Source: JBBDIJ01 sp040880485
GTDB lineage: Bacteria; Bacteroidota; Rhodothermia; Balneolales; Balneolaceae
Length of the DNA stretch: 64,000 bases
Direction of reading: 5' to 3'
NCBI GenBank assembly: GCA_040880485.1
Contig: JBBDIJ010000016.1
Span: 21,777-85,776 of the forward strand
Shown here piece by piece: positions 8,357-16,569 of this stretch; within the stretch, counting starts at the first letter, position 1; each line of letters begins with the position of its first letter. The translations under genes and the position numbers were made by a program. The notes under the pieces are model-generated. The model was given only the letters and a program-made list of their open reading frames with translations. It was not told where the DNA came from and did no database searches.

Positions 8357-8413
8357 ACTCTCCGGGCTCTTTGCTGCAATGGCCCGGAGAGTTACCCGAT
8401 CCCTACCGGGTAA
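8357..8413. terminator. Two adjacent hairpins between convergent genes
   Basis: Left and right arms at 8357-8367 and 8382-8392 are a perfect 11-base inverted repeat (ACTCTCCGGGC) with a 14-base loop. A second 7-base stem (TTACCCG/CGGGTAA) follows at 8392-8413 and overlaps the stop codon of the TonB receptor gene. Neither has a clear T-run, so this may be a bidirectional, rho-assisted or mRNA-protecting structure rather than a classical terminator. Confidence 0.5.
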
Positions 8414-11252
8414 AGATAGCGTCGTATCGAAGACTAATGTAATACTGCCCACCCACTCCGGGACCGCCGAACGCTGTTCTGTAATCCCGATTAAGGATGT
8501 TGGATCCACCCACTTTAAGGGTCGAACCGATAGCGGGAAGACTCCAGGAAAACTGAAGATCGAGTGTATTATGAGCCGGTACTTCTCCTACACCGAATGT
8601 AGATTCCCAGAGGTAGGAATCGGACCAGCGGTAGGAGAGGTTAAATCCGAGATTCTCAATCACGCTGCGGTTTCCGAATGTGAGACCGAACCGGTGATTG
8701 GGTGTATTGAAACCCGCCTCGTAATCGGATCCCTCCGTATCAAGACTGAAATCGGCCCATGAATAGTTACCTCCAACAGTATACCCCCCTGGAAGAGCGT
8801 AATTCAGGTTCAGTGTAAGACCCTGTGAAGTGACATTTTCCCCGGTATTGGTGTAGAGTTGGAACACCTTGTAATTCCCTCCAAGCAGCGCAGCCGCACC
8901 CGAACCGCCACTCACATCTCCGTACCGCTCAGGTATAACCACTACATTTCTGGCAATCTGAAAATCGGAATACCAGTTATGGTAAACGGCCGCATCCATA
9001 TATAGATTCCGGCCAATCAGACCCTTGTATCCGACCTCTACAGATTGAATCTGCTCCGGTTTTACATAGTCGGTCTCTGCCTGCCCCGCGATAAGAATCG
9101 AGAGTGCTTCCGGGGTGCTTCCCGCTTCGGCAGCCGCCTGTGCCGCCTGAGCCGAATAGGCATTCTCATAGGCATCGATCCCTGCGATAACATCCACATT
9201 GCCGTTATTCAGTGCCGTTTCACGTTCCATGCTGGTAACGTTGTCCACAGTACCGCCCATCAAAAATGCCGGGCCCAGATCGAGTGCGATATACTGGGAT
9301 TGAGTGTCCGGGTTTCTGAAACCGGTCTGGTAGGAAGCGCGAATGTTGTGATTCCCTTCTCCGTCCAGCGAAAAGACAGCCGACGCCCGTGGTGAAATCT
9401 GGGGATCGAAATTCTCATTCTGGTCTACACGGACAGAGGTCGTGAGCCTCAAGCGGTCATCCATGAGGGATCGGGACAGTTGCGTATAGGCTCCCCACTC
9501 CAGAATTCCAACCGCTCCGTCCAGATCGTTAAAGAGAGTGCCTTCCGAATTCAGTTCATAGCGCCGTACGTTTCCACCCACCTGTACATCTACAAGATCG
9601 ATCATAGAGCGAAAATCGTAGTTTCCTTCCAGATGCAGGAAATTGGATTTATCGATAAAACGGGACCCCTCAGCCAGATCTGCCAGATTGCGAATCTCAT
9701 CGCGTACCGTATTGAACTGAGTTGTTCCCGGTATCAAACGTCCATCATCGGCAGCACTTCTGGCTGCATCATGAGCGGCCGACTCTGTCATACCGCCTGC
9801 ACGTGCACCGACAAATGTCTGCCCATACTCTTGAAACCAGTCCTGATCTGATTTCCATTCACGATTGATATTCCACGCAAGAAAACGGGAGTCGTAGGAG
9901 TCACCGGCATCCTCGAAAGACCCGTAGGCCCTCAGAAAAAAGTCTGACCCTCTCAGCTCCAGTTTATGGTACTGCAAGACGATATTATTCAGGCTATAAC
10001 GGCTAAACCCCTGATAGACTCCCGTACCGGCTCCCAGTCGATACTGATAGATCGCTTCGATCCCTTCCGTTACCCTGTAATTCAGAGAGGCGTCGACCTT
10101 GTAACTCTCTGCGTTACTGTCAATGAGATCCACTTCACGATATCCGGTTCGGGATACCTGATGGCGTCCAAAATCGCCAAAGGGAGTCGAACGAAAATCA
10201 AGTGTTGTAGCCACCTCATCCCCGTAGATATTGAGACCATCGTAAGAGGGGTTACTCTCACGGCTGCCACGCAAACCGGCACTCAAAGGGTGGCTATCCA
10301 TATCTCTGTAGTCCGATGTATTCCACTCCGTACCCTGCATGACCGATGCATTCACTTTAAAAGCGAACCTGTCGTTCAGCTGCTGGGCATACCGAAGGGC
10401 AAATTCATAAAACAGGTTATCTCCCGCAGGATTCAGACCACCCTGCTGGCTGGTAACACCTGAGCGGGCAAGTACGCTAATCCCCTGGTGAAGAAATGGG
10501 CTCTTACCGTTTACGATGAGGATTCCGTTAAAAGCGTTGGGGCCATAGAGGGCCGAAGCTGCTCCGGGAACCAGTTCCACCGTCTCTACATCCAGTTCGG
10601 AGACACCGACCAGATTCCCTGCTGGAAAATTCAGTCCTGGAGGAGCGTTGTCGACGCCATCAATTAGCTGAACAAAACGGGTGTTCGCAATCGTGCTGAA
10701 CGCTCTGGTATTCACAGACTTGAAGGTGAGGCCCGAGGTATTGAACTGCACACCGGGCATATCGGCGATAGCGTCATAAAATCCGGGAGCCGGAGTGTCC
10801 CTTATCGTACGCAGATCCATCTTCTCGATGGATACCGGAGAGCGCAGGATACTCTCTTCGTATCTTGAAGCAGAGACAACGACATCGGAACCCATAATCA
10901 CCTGCTCCTGTAACTCGATCACCAGTCCGGTCACTGAGTTGCTCTCAATGGAGATCTCCCTGCTCTGAAAACCGACCATCGAAATCACAAGTGTGATAGG
11001 TGGCTCTCCGGAATAAGTGAGAGTAAACGTACCGTCCTGACGGGTAGCCACCCCAACCACACTTCCCTGAACGACCACACTGGCTCCGGCGACCGGTACA
11101 CCGGACTCATCGGTTACCGTACCGCTCACTGTTATGTTTACGTCTGAAAAATCAGCCGGATTCGCATAAACGGTTGTCGTTAGCGTTAGTAAAAACACAA
11201 ATAAACCAAAAAGAGGTTTCCGGAGGGTCATGAAGCCATTTTTTTTATTCAT
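8403..11252 (-). CDS. TonB-dependent outer-membrane receptor
   Basis: A 949-residue receptor: signal peptide (1-30), a CarboxypepD-regulatory-like beta-sandwich domain (about 38-115, from VSGTVTDESGVPVAGASV), a TonB plug (about 123-235, from VVVSASRYEESILRSP through LVPGAASALYGPNAFNG), then a large beta-barrel ending in an aromatic strand YYISLRYDAIFTR. It should import a bulky or scarce substrate using proton motive force relayed by TonB-ExbB-ExbD; an ExbB/ExbD set is present at 33-35 kb. No SusD partner or substrate-specific enzyme lies next to it, so the ligand is unknown. Confidence 0.9.
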   Translation of the reverse strand: MNKKNGFMTLRKPLFGLFVFLLTLTTTVYANPADFSDVNITVSGTVTDESGVPVAGASVVVQGSVVGVATRQDGTFTLTYSGEPPITLVISMVGFQSREISIESNSVTGLVIELQEQVIMGSDVVVSASRYEESILRSPVSIEKMDLRTIRDTPAPGFYDAIADMPGVQFNTSGLTFKSVNTRAFSTIANTRFVQLIDGVDNAPPGLNFPAGNLVGVSELDVETVELVPGAASALYGPNAFNGILIVNGKSPFLHQGISVLARSGVTSQQGGLNPAGDNLFYEFALRYAQQLNDRFAFKVNASVMQGTEWNTSDYRDMDSHPLSAGLRGSRESNPSYDGLNIYGDEVATTLDFRSTPFGDFGRHQVSRTGYREVDLIDSNAESYKVDASLNYRVTEGIEAIYQYRLGAGTGVYQGFSRYSLNNIVLQYHKLELRGSDFFLRAYGSFEDAGDSYDSRFLAWNINREWKSDQDWFQEYGQTFVGARAGGMTESAAHDAARSAADDGRLIPGTTQFNTVRDEIRNLADLAEGSRFIDKSNFLHLEGNYDFRSMIDLVDVQVGGNVRRYELNSEGTLFNDLDGAVGILEWGAYTQLSRSLMDDRLRLTTSVRVDQNENFDPQISPRASAVFSLDGEGNHNIRASYQTGFRNPDTQSQYIALDLGPAFLMGGTVDNVTSMERETALNNGNVDVIAGIDAYENAYSAQAAQAAAEAGSTPEALSILIAGQAETDYVKPEQIQSVEVGYKGLIGRNLYMDAAVYHNWYSDFQIARNVVVIPERYGDVSGGSGAAALLGGNYKVFQLYTNTGENVTSQGLTLNLNYALPGGYTVGGNYSWADFSLDTEGSDYEAGFNTPNHRFGLTFGNRSVIENLGFNLSYRWSDSYLWESTFGVGEVPAHNTLDLQFSWSLPAIGSTLKVGGSNILNRDYRTAFGGPGVGGQYYISLRYDAIFTR

Positions 11253-11351
11253 AGCGAGTCATGTTCAGATGTTTATGGGGGAGGGGTTTTTCTTACGCTT
11301 CGCCTAGTGAAGTACTTCCATTATTACTCTTCACCTCTAATATGTAGTTTT

Positions 11352-11359
11352 CAAACCTA
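11352..11359 (-). promoter_or_regulatory. Putative -7 box of the TonB receptor gene
   Basis: The reverse strand reads TAGGTTTG, a perfect match to the Bacteroidota -7 consensus TAnnTTTG, about 93 bases upstream of the receptor start. No convincing -33 TTG at the expected distance was found, so confidence is limited. Confidence 0.35.
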
Positions 11360-11413
11360 ACACACAACGACCGAAATGTCTGTTGTTACTCCAAATCCAC
11401 ACGGAGGCGTATC

Positions 11414-12130
11414 ATGCGATTCACAGGCTCCACAGTTCTGTTGATTTTCATCCTTTCCATTTCTCATCTTCAGGCACAATCGATGCAGGGGTTACAGGGG
11501 TTCGGATTGTCTTCCCTCTTGCCTTCCCAGACGACTGTCCAGGCCACTGCACAGGTTGATGTACCTGCAGATCGGGTTCAGCTTCAGATCCAGATGACGG
11601 TAACCGACAATACTCCACAGCGAACGTTCGAACTGCACAAGGAGAGAGAACAGGCGTTGGTCCAGTTGATTGAGGAGCAGGATATCGATCCTTCCACACT
11701 GCGGTTTCAACCCGTTACCATACATCAGGTACGCAGCCAGGGTACAAACGAATATCGCACCCAGCAGCGCGTGAGCCTCACTCTGGAGGATTTCGATCTG
11801 TATGAAGAGATCCAGGTCTATCTGATCCGCAACGGTTTCGACAATTTTAGTGGACAATTTGCCTCCTCTAAACAGAGCGAAGGGGAAAGGGAGGCACTAA
11901 ATCTCGCCATTAAGAGTGCCCGGGAGAAGGCCGATCAGATCGCGGACGCCCTGGACCTGAAAGTGGTGCGTGTTCACTCCGTAGAGCATCGATCGGCTCC
12001 CTCGACCGGTAATATTGCCGTCGAAGCAGCCTTGATGAGAAGCGATAGCGGTTCCCTGATGGAGTTCGAGCAGACAATCCGGATAGAGAGTTCTGTTGAA
12101 ATCTCCTTTACCATGCAGTCTGAACAGTAA
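11414..12130 (+). CDS. SIMPL/DUF541-family periplasmic protein
   Basis: A 238-residue secreted protein with a signal peptide ending near residue 21 (HLQAQ). The SIMPL (DUF541) domain follows: TVQATAQVDVPADRVQLQIQMTV, a middle QQRVSLTLEDF strand and the helix with SAREKADQIADALDLKV. The biochemical role is uncertain; relatives include stress-related and outer-membrane-associated proteins. A good ribosome binding site (GGAGG) lies just upstream. The universal stress gene starts one base after the stop codon, so the two are an operon. Confidence 0.8.
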   Translation: MRFTGSTVLLIFILSISHLQAQSMQGLQGFGLSSLLPSQTTVQATAQVDVPADRVQLQIQMTVTDNTPQRTFELHKEREQALVQLIEEQDIDPSTLRFQPVTIHQVRSQGTNEYRTQQRVSLTLEDFDLYEEIQVYLIRNGFDNFSGQFASSKQSEGEREALNLAIKSAREKADQIADALDLKVVRVHSVEHRSAPSTGNIAVEAALMRSDSGSLMEFEQTIRIESSVEISFTMQSEQ

Positions 12131-12131
12131 G

Positions 12132-13013
12132 ATGATGATTAAAAAAATTCTTGTCCCTGTCGACTTTTCCAGCCTGAGCAGAAAAGCACTGGTAACAGCA
12201 GGCTCTGTTGCCAGACTCTTCAAAGCCAAAGTAACGCCGCTTCACGTCTTTATGCCGGTCACAGAGATGGATGAGCCCTACTCGTTTGGTCTTACCGGTT
12301 CCACCTGGCAGGATCTGGAAAAGGTAGAGGAAGATCTGGTCGTTCGTCTCCGGGAGTTATCGACTGACCTTGTTCCCGCAGAGTTTCTGTTAGATCCGGT
12401 CGTGGAAATGGGCCAGCCGTCTCGCTCGATTGTCGATCTCTCTTCGAGCTATGATATGATTGTCATGAGTACTCACGGCCGAACCGGATTCAGCAGAATG
12501 ATTCTCGGATCGGTAGCAGAAAAAGTTCTGAGAATGTCTCCTGTTCCGGTAATGGTCGTGGAAGGGTCTTCAGAACCGGGCAACTTCGAAAAAATTCTGG
12601 TGACCACTGACTTCTCCGACAATGCATCTGCAGCCTATCCATGGGCTCGCACATTTTGTGAGCAGTCCGGCGGTTCCGTACATCTGCTCCACATACTCAG
12701 CTACAGTCAGATCGGGATGGATGAGAGCGACTCCAGGCTTCTGGATTTACGAAAGGAGCGGCTTAAACTCTCTGCCAAAAGTGCTTTCAGCGATCTGGGA
12801 AACCGTGCCACGTATGAGGTAGCAGAGACGGCGGACTCCCCCCATGAAGCGATCTACCGACATACGGATGAGAATCAATACGATCTGGTTATTATGGCTA
12901 CGGTAGGCCGTACAGGCCTTCAGTACCTGATGATGGGAAGTACTACAGCCAACGTAGTCAGGCATGTTGAATCTCCGGTTTTGAGCATACCGCCCATTAA
13001 AGAGCAGGAGTGA
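12132..13013 (+). CDS. Tandem universal stress protein (UspA family)
   Basis: A 293-residue cytoplasmic protein made of two UspA domains (about 1-140 and 148-290). Each retains an ATP-binding-type glycine motif: STHGRTGFSRMILGSVAEKV in the first and GRTGLQYLMMGSTTANV in the second. The frame is open back to 12096, but the UspA fold starts at MIKKILVPVDF, so the tandem ATG at 12132/12135 right after the upstream stop is chosen. It probably aids stress survival; no specific ligand partner is visible. Confidence 0.88.
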   Translation: MMIKKILVPVDFSSLSRKALVTAGSVARLFKAKVTPLHVFMPVTEMDEPYSFGLTGSTWQDLEKVEEDLVVRLRELSTDLVPAEFLLDPVVEMGQPSRSIVDLSSSYDMIVMSTHGRTGFSRMILGSVAEKVLRMSPVPVMVVEGSSEPGNFEKILVTTDFSDNASAAYPWARTFCEQSGGSVHLLHILSYSQIGMDESDSRLLDLRKERLKLSAKSAFSDLGNRATYEVAETADSPHEAIYRHTDENQYDLVIMATVGRTGLQYLMMGSTTANVVRHVESPVLSIPPIKEQE

Positions 13014-13068
13014 TATCCTGTAGATTACATCTTACCAGCACATCATTGGCTAAAATGAAAAAAGGGAC

Positions 13069-14571
13069 CTAACGGAGAAAAATCCGCAAGGTGGCCATGA
13101 GCTGAAGTTGACTCGCTGTCCGTTCTGCCATTTCGTTCTGCAACTCAAAGTTTTGATCTTCAAACTCATATAACAGAGACTCTTCGCTGAAACGAGAGAA
13201 TTGTGCGCCTACATCGAGGTGCGCATCCGGACTGAAAGCAATGGAAATACCACCCGTAAAAGCATTGGCCTCCCGCCCTCCGCTTTGGAATCTTGACGGT
13301 TCAAGTCTGTACCCGCCGCGAAGAACCACCTCGTCCGAGATCGATTTTGCCAGCCCACCTCTCAGATTCCAGACCGATCGATAGGAATCCTGAATCAGAT
13401 CGTTCTCATTTCGCTCCTGCTCAAGCTCTACGGTATCAAAATCGAGGCGTGTCTTGCCGAAGTCAACATATTCTGCAGAAAGCGATGCAGTGAATCCGGC
13501 AACATTTTTGACGGCAAGCCCGAGACGCAACTCCGATGGGGCCTCTATACCATATGAATACTCCCCTGCGAGCTCTTCTTCAAAGACCACACCATTATCC
13601 AGAGAAGAACGAATCGATGCATCGAAGGTCTCATCTACTTGCAATTTTCCTGGAAAGGTGAAGGATGCTCCAAACCCGATGTGATTCGACAGATTGTAAA
13701 TAGCACCCACACGTGCTGTAAAGTTGTAATAACTGTTTGTGATATCATCCCTCAGCAGAATCGTATCGATATCCGTTCCCCCATCATCGGTCTCAATAAA
13801 ATCACCGTCATAGTCGTTAAACCGATCCACTTCCAGCAGCGTTCTGTCGAGCCGGTGCCTCCCGGTCCCCAAACCCACACTTAAACCAACCATCAGATTC
13901 TGTACAAGTTCTGTGGCTACAAAAGCGGAGTACTCTCCGGAGTACCCACGTTCAATAATTTCTCCATGCTGGGTAATACCCGGCCAATCTCCCGTTGGAA
14001 ACCCAATCCGGAATACCGAGTCCAGATAGGTTTCATCTTCATCCCCCCAGTCTATCGCCCACGCATTGAAAGCCATATCTTCATACATCGAGCCGGGTAT
14101 CTTGAAAAAGTCGGTCATTGTACTCCGCTCATTCCTGCCACCCAGGGCTACTGCACGATTATAAAAGGAGTGCTGGCTGTAACCGGCGCCGAATACCAGG
14201 CTTCCACGGACCACCGGCAAACTGTAGACCAGGCCCAAACTGGAGGCGCTGATCTGATTATCATTCAGGTCTATATTCCTGCCATTAAAGAGTGCCTCTT
14301 CATTCACATTTCTGAAGACCATTCCGAGAGAGCCAAAACTGCCCTTATGCAGAGCCGCCGATGCGGGATTATCGAAATATGAGGCAAACCCGGTAGCCAT
14401 TGCCGTACCTGGCATCACCAGGGTAACGGGGTCGTGAGAGACCTGACGGTCACTGAACTGAACGGCCTGATAGCTGTATAGCATCGGGTTGTTCGCAACC
14501 TGGGCGCTGACATTATTGAATTGCGATATCAGAAGTCCTGTAAAGAGAAACAGTACGGCAAATCTACTCAT
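13069..14571 (-). CDS. FadL/OMPP1-family outer-membrane transport protein
   Basis: A 500-residue predicted outer-membrane barrel related to FadL/TodX hydrophobic-substrate channels. A signal peptide (cleavage near NNVSAQ, 24) is followed by a Gly/Ala/Asn-rich FadL-like N-terminal region (TAMATGFASYFDNPASAALHKG), alternating amphipathic strands and a C-terminal strand ending RIFLR. The open frame extends back to 14892, but that part is antisense-like low-complexity sequence inside the neighbouring lipoprotein gene; the ATG at 14569-14571 just before the signal peptide is clearly the start. One base separates it from the lipoprotein stop, so the two are co-transcribed. Confidence 0.82.
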   Translation of the reverse strand: MSRFAVLFLFTGLLISQFNNVSAQVANNPMLYSYQAVQFSDRQVSHDPVTLVMPGTAMATGFASYFDNPASAALHKGSFGSLGMVFRNVNEEALFNGRNIDLNDNQISASSLGLVYSLPVVRGSLVFGAGYSQHSFYNRAVALGGRNERSTMTDFFKIPGSMYEDMAFNAWAIDWGDEDETYLDSVFRIGFPTGDWPGITQHGEIIERGYSGEYSAFVATELVQNLMVGLSVGLGTGRHRLDRTLLEVDRFNDYDGDFIETDDGGTDIDTILLRDDITNSYYNFTARVGAIYNLSNHIGFGASFTFPGKLQVDETFDASIRSSLDNGVVFEEELAGEYSYGIEAPSELRLGLAVKNVAGFTASLSAEYVDFGKTRLDFDTVELEQERNENDLIQDSYRSVWNLRGGLAKSISDEVVLRGGYRLEPSRFQSGGREANAFTGGISIAFSPDAHLDVGAQFSRFSEESLLYEFEDQNFELQNEMAERTASQLQLMATLRIFLR

Positions 14572-14572
14572 T

Positions 14573-15742
14573 TTAATTGCGGCTCCGTCCGGTCGATCTG
14601 CCGGTCGAACCGGAGCTGCGGCTTCCTTGCGCCGGCCGATCCACACTACCCGAACCGCTGCTTTTTGCAGGTGAACGACCCACAGATGAGGGCGATGAAC
14701 TCCTGCCACGGGGGGGCGAAGAAACAGCTGGCGCTCTCCTGCTGGCCGGGGAACGGGACACCGCAGGAGCAGACGAATCTCTCGTGGCCGATCTGCCGGT
14801 ACTTCGGGCTGCAGGTGTCGTGCTTCCAGTACTGCGTTGAACCGAACTACTTCCGGTACGCCCTGTACGCGGAGGTGGAGTCGAAACTGCACTGCTTCTC
14901 ACAGCCGGTTCACTTTTGGTTCCGGATACGCTGCTGCTTGTCGATCTATCTATGGCTCCGGAACGCCCTGTCTGGCGAACACTTGAACGTATATCGCGTG
15001 TCCTTACTTCGAGGCTGCTTCCGGTACGGCTCGCAGCGGCGGTTCTGGCAGCTTCCACAGCGTCTCCAGCCGATCCGGTTCGCACACGGTTCTGTCCGGT
15101 CGCCACTCCCGATCTCATACCGGTAGATCGGGCGGTATACTCTCTGGCAGGTGCACTTTGAGCCGTGTTGTTGTAATACCGAACATAGATATTCTGATAT
15201 CTGTAACCATACCCGTTTCCATACCATCCATACGAATATGCGTGGTGGGGATAGCGATGCCAGGCCCACCCTCCATATGCCCAGGCGCTGTGAAAAGGAT
15301 CAACCCATCCATACCAGGGATCATACACCCACCAATCGGCGTAGTATAGACTGTGTGCTCTCCAACTCCACCCGATATGATGACGGACTCCAAAATGGGA
15401 CCATGTAGGAGAGTAGTGGTGGCGCGGCCTCATAGAAAGATCCTGACGTCGGTACATTTCGGCCAATTCATAATCCTTGTACCACGCTTCGGCATCGGCC
15501 CATCCGTGCTCCACACCCGTCTGATATCCCTGAAGATAGGCCTCCTCGGATTCATGCGATATCTGTTCAGGATCTACCTGGTGATCCCTTGTTGTTGAAC
15601 CACGTTCCCGGGGAGATGTTGCAAAATCACGCTCATCGATCGTTCGATGGTCGTGGAAAGACTGTAATTGTGTGTAGCATCCGGTCAGAAAAAGCGGTGC
15701 GAGAATAGCTACAATCAGGTAATGGAAATTAAGTTTCTTCAT
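14573..15742 (-). CDS. Lipoprotein with aromatic/His core and Ser/Arg-rich tail
   Basis: A 389-residue lipoprotein of unknown function. The signal ends in the lipobox LTGC (C22). Residues 25-110 are charged. About 110-200 are extraordinarily rich in Trp, Tyr, His and Gly. The rest, to the C-terminus, is low-complexity Ser/Arg/Thr/Gly/Ala/Pro with repeated TGRS, RSS and SPA motifs, strongly basic and probably disordered. ATG at 15742 is chosen over 15784 because it puts the lipid signal at the N-terminus. It lies between a response regulator gene and a FadL-like gene on the same strand. The basic tail could bind polysaccharide, peptidoglycan or DNA (inference only). Confidence 0.7.
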   Translation of the reverse strand: MKKLNFHYLIVAILAPLFLTGCYTQLQSFHDHRTIDERDFATSPRERGSTTRDHQVDPEQISHESEEAYLQGYQTGVEHGWADAEAWYKDYELAEMYRRQDLSMRPRHHYSPTWSHFGVRHHIGWSWRAHSLYYADWWVYDPWYGWVDPFHSAWAYGGWAWHRYPHHAYSYGWYGNGYGYRYQNIYVRYYNNTAQSAPAREYTARSTGMRSGVATGQNRVRTGSAGDAVEAARTAAASRTGSSLEVRTRDIRSSVRQTGRSGAIDRSTSSSVSGTKSEPAVRSSAVSTPPPRTGRTGSSSVQRSTGSTTPAARSTGRSATRDSSAPAVSRSPASRRAPAVSSPPRGRSSSPSSVGRSPAKSSGSGSVDRPAQGSRSSGSTGRSTGRSRN

Positions 15743-15841
15743 GGCTCTGTCCGTTTTAGTCTGCCTTTTGGCAAGCTTCTCCAATCAATCTACATCTTTC
15801 AACACAAATTCGGTATCACATGACCATGTGAGTAGTGCAAA

Positions 15842-15856
15842 ACCCGACTCGCGGGT
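15842..15856 (-). terminator. Hairpin overlapping the response regulator stop codon
   Basis: On the reverse strand ACCCG-CGAGT-CGGGT forms a 5-base stem followed by TTTTG. It overlaps the stop codon of the response regulator gene and may end or attenuate transcription from the two-component operon before the lipoprotein gene. The stem is short. Confidence 0.4.
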
Positions 15857-16488
15857 CAAATCTCTCCTCTGAGCGACTTGGCAATCACTTCCGCTTTAGA
15901 GTTAACGTGAAGCTTTTTATAGATGTTGCGTATATGTGCCCGAACCGTATCTATAGATATATCATACCGATCGGCGATAAGCTTGTAGCTGAGCCCATCC
16001 ACAAGTCCTGTTACGATATCCTGTTCCCGTGAAGTAAGGCCATTCTCCGGCCGATTTTCCTTTTTTGAAGCATTAAAATAACCGATCACTTTTCTCGCAA
16101 TCTGGGGAGACATAGGCGCTCCACCCTCCATTAGTGTCCGGATAGCCTCAACAATTTCAGGAAGTGATGTGTGTTTGAGAAGGTACCCCGATGCACCGGC
16201 AACCAGGGAGTCAAATATTTTGTGTGTGTCATGATAGACGGTCAACATGATCATCTCAATCTCGGGATATTTGTTTCGTATCACTTTCATCCCTTCAATT
16301 CCGGACATTCCGGGCAGTTGAATATCCATGAGCAATACATCAGGTGCCGGGTTCTCCTCCAAATACTCCAGCATCTCCTCAATAGACTCCACCGCCACCG
16401 GGCAACTGAAACCCTCCTGCATATTCAGAAACTTCTGAATCAGATCCCTGATCTTGCTGTTATCCTCCACTATACCTGTTACCGCCAT
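15856..16488 (-). CDS. NarL/FixJ-family response regulator
   Basis: A 210-residue regulator: receiver domain (1-120) with the phospho-acceptor D55 in LLMDIQLPG and acidic pocket residues near VEDN, then a LuxR-type helix-turn-helix (about 145-205, LTSREQDIVTGLVDGLSYKLIADR). The open frame reaches 16569 directly after the kinase stop, but the ATG at 16486-16488 has a strong GAGGAGG ribosome binding site and matches the normal receiver start. It is the cognate partner of the upstream propeller-type kinase; target genes are unknown, with the adjacent lipoprotein and FadL-like genes as candidates. Confidence 0.92.
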   Translation of the reverse strand: MAVTGIVEDNSKIRDLIQKFLNMQEGFSCPVAVESIEEMLEYLEENPAPDVLLMDIQLPGMSGIEGMKVIRNKYPEIEMIMLTVYHDTHKIFDSLVAGASGYLLKHTSLPEIVEAIRTLMEGGAPMSPQIARKVIGYFNASKKENRPENGLTSREQDIVTGLVDGLSYKLIADRYDISIDTVRAHIRNIYKKLHVNSKAEVIAKSLRGEI

Positions 16489-16569
16489 TCTGACCTCCTC
16501 TGCTAAAATTGACCTCTTCTCTCCCCGCCTCTGTCTGTGATCCCATTCCGGCAACCATAGCATTAACAT

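Noticed and set aside
14572..14892. 107-residue extension of the FadL-like protein
   Set aside because: It lies over the repetitive lipoprotein tail and is Arg/Pro-rich shadow sequence; the signal peptide starts at 14571.
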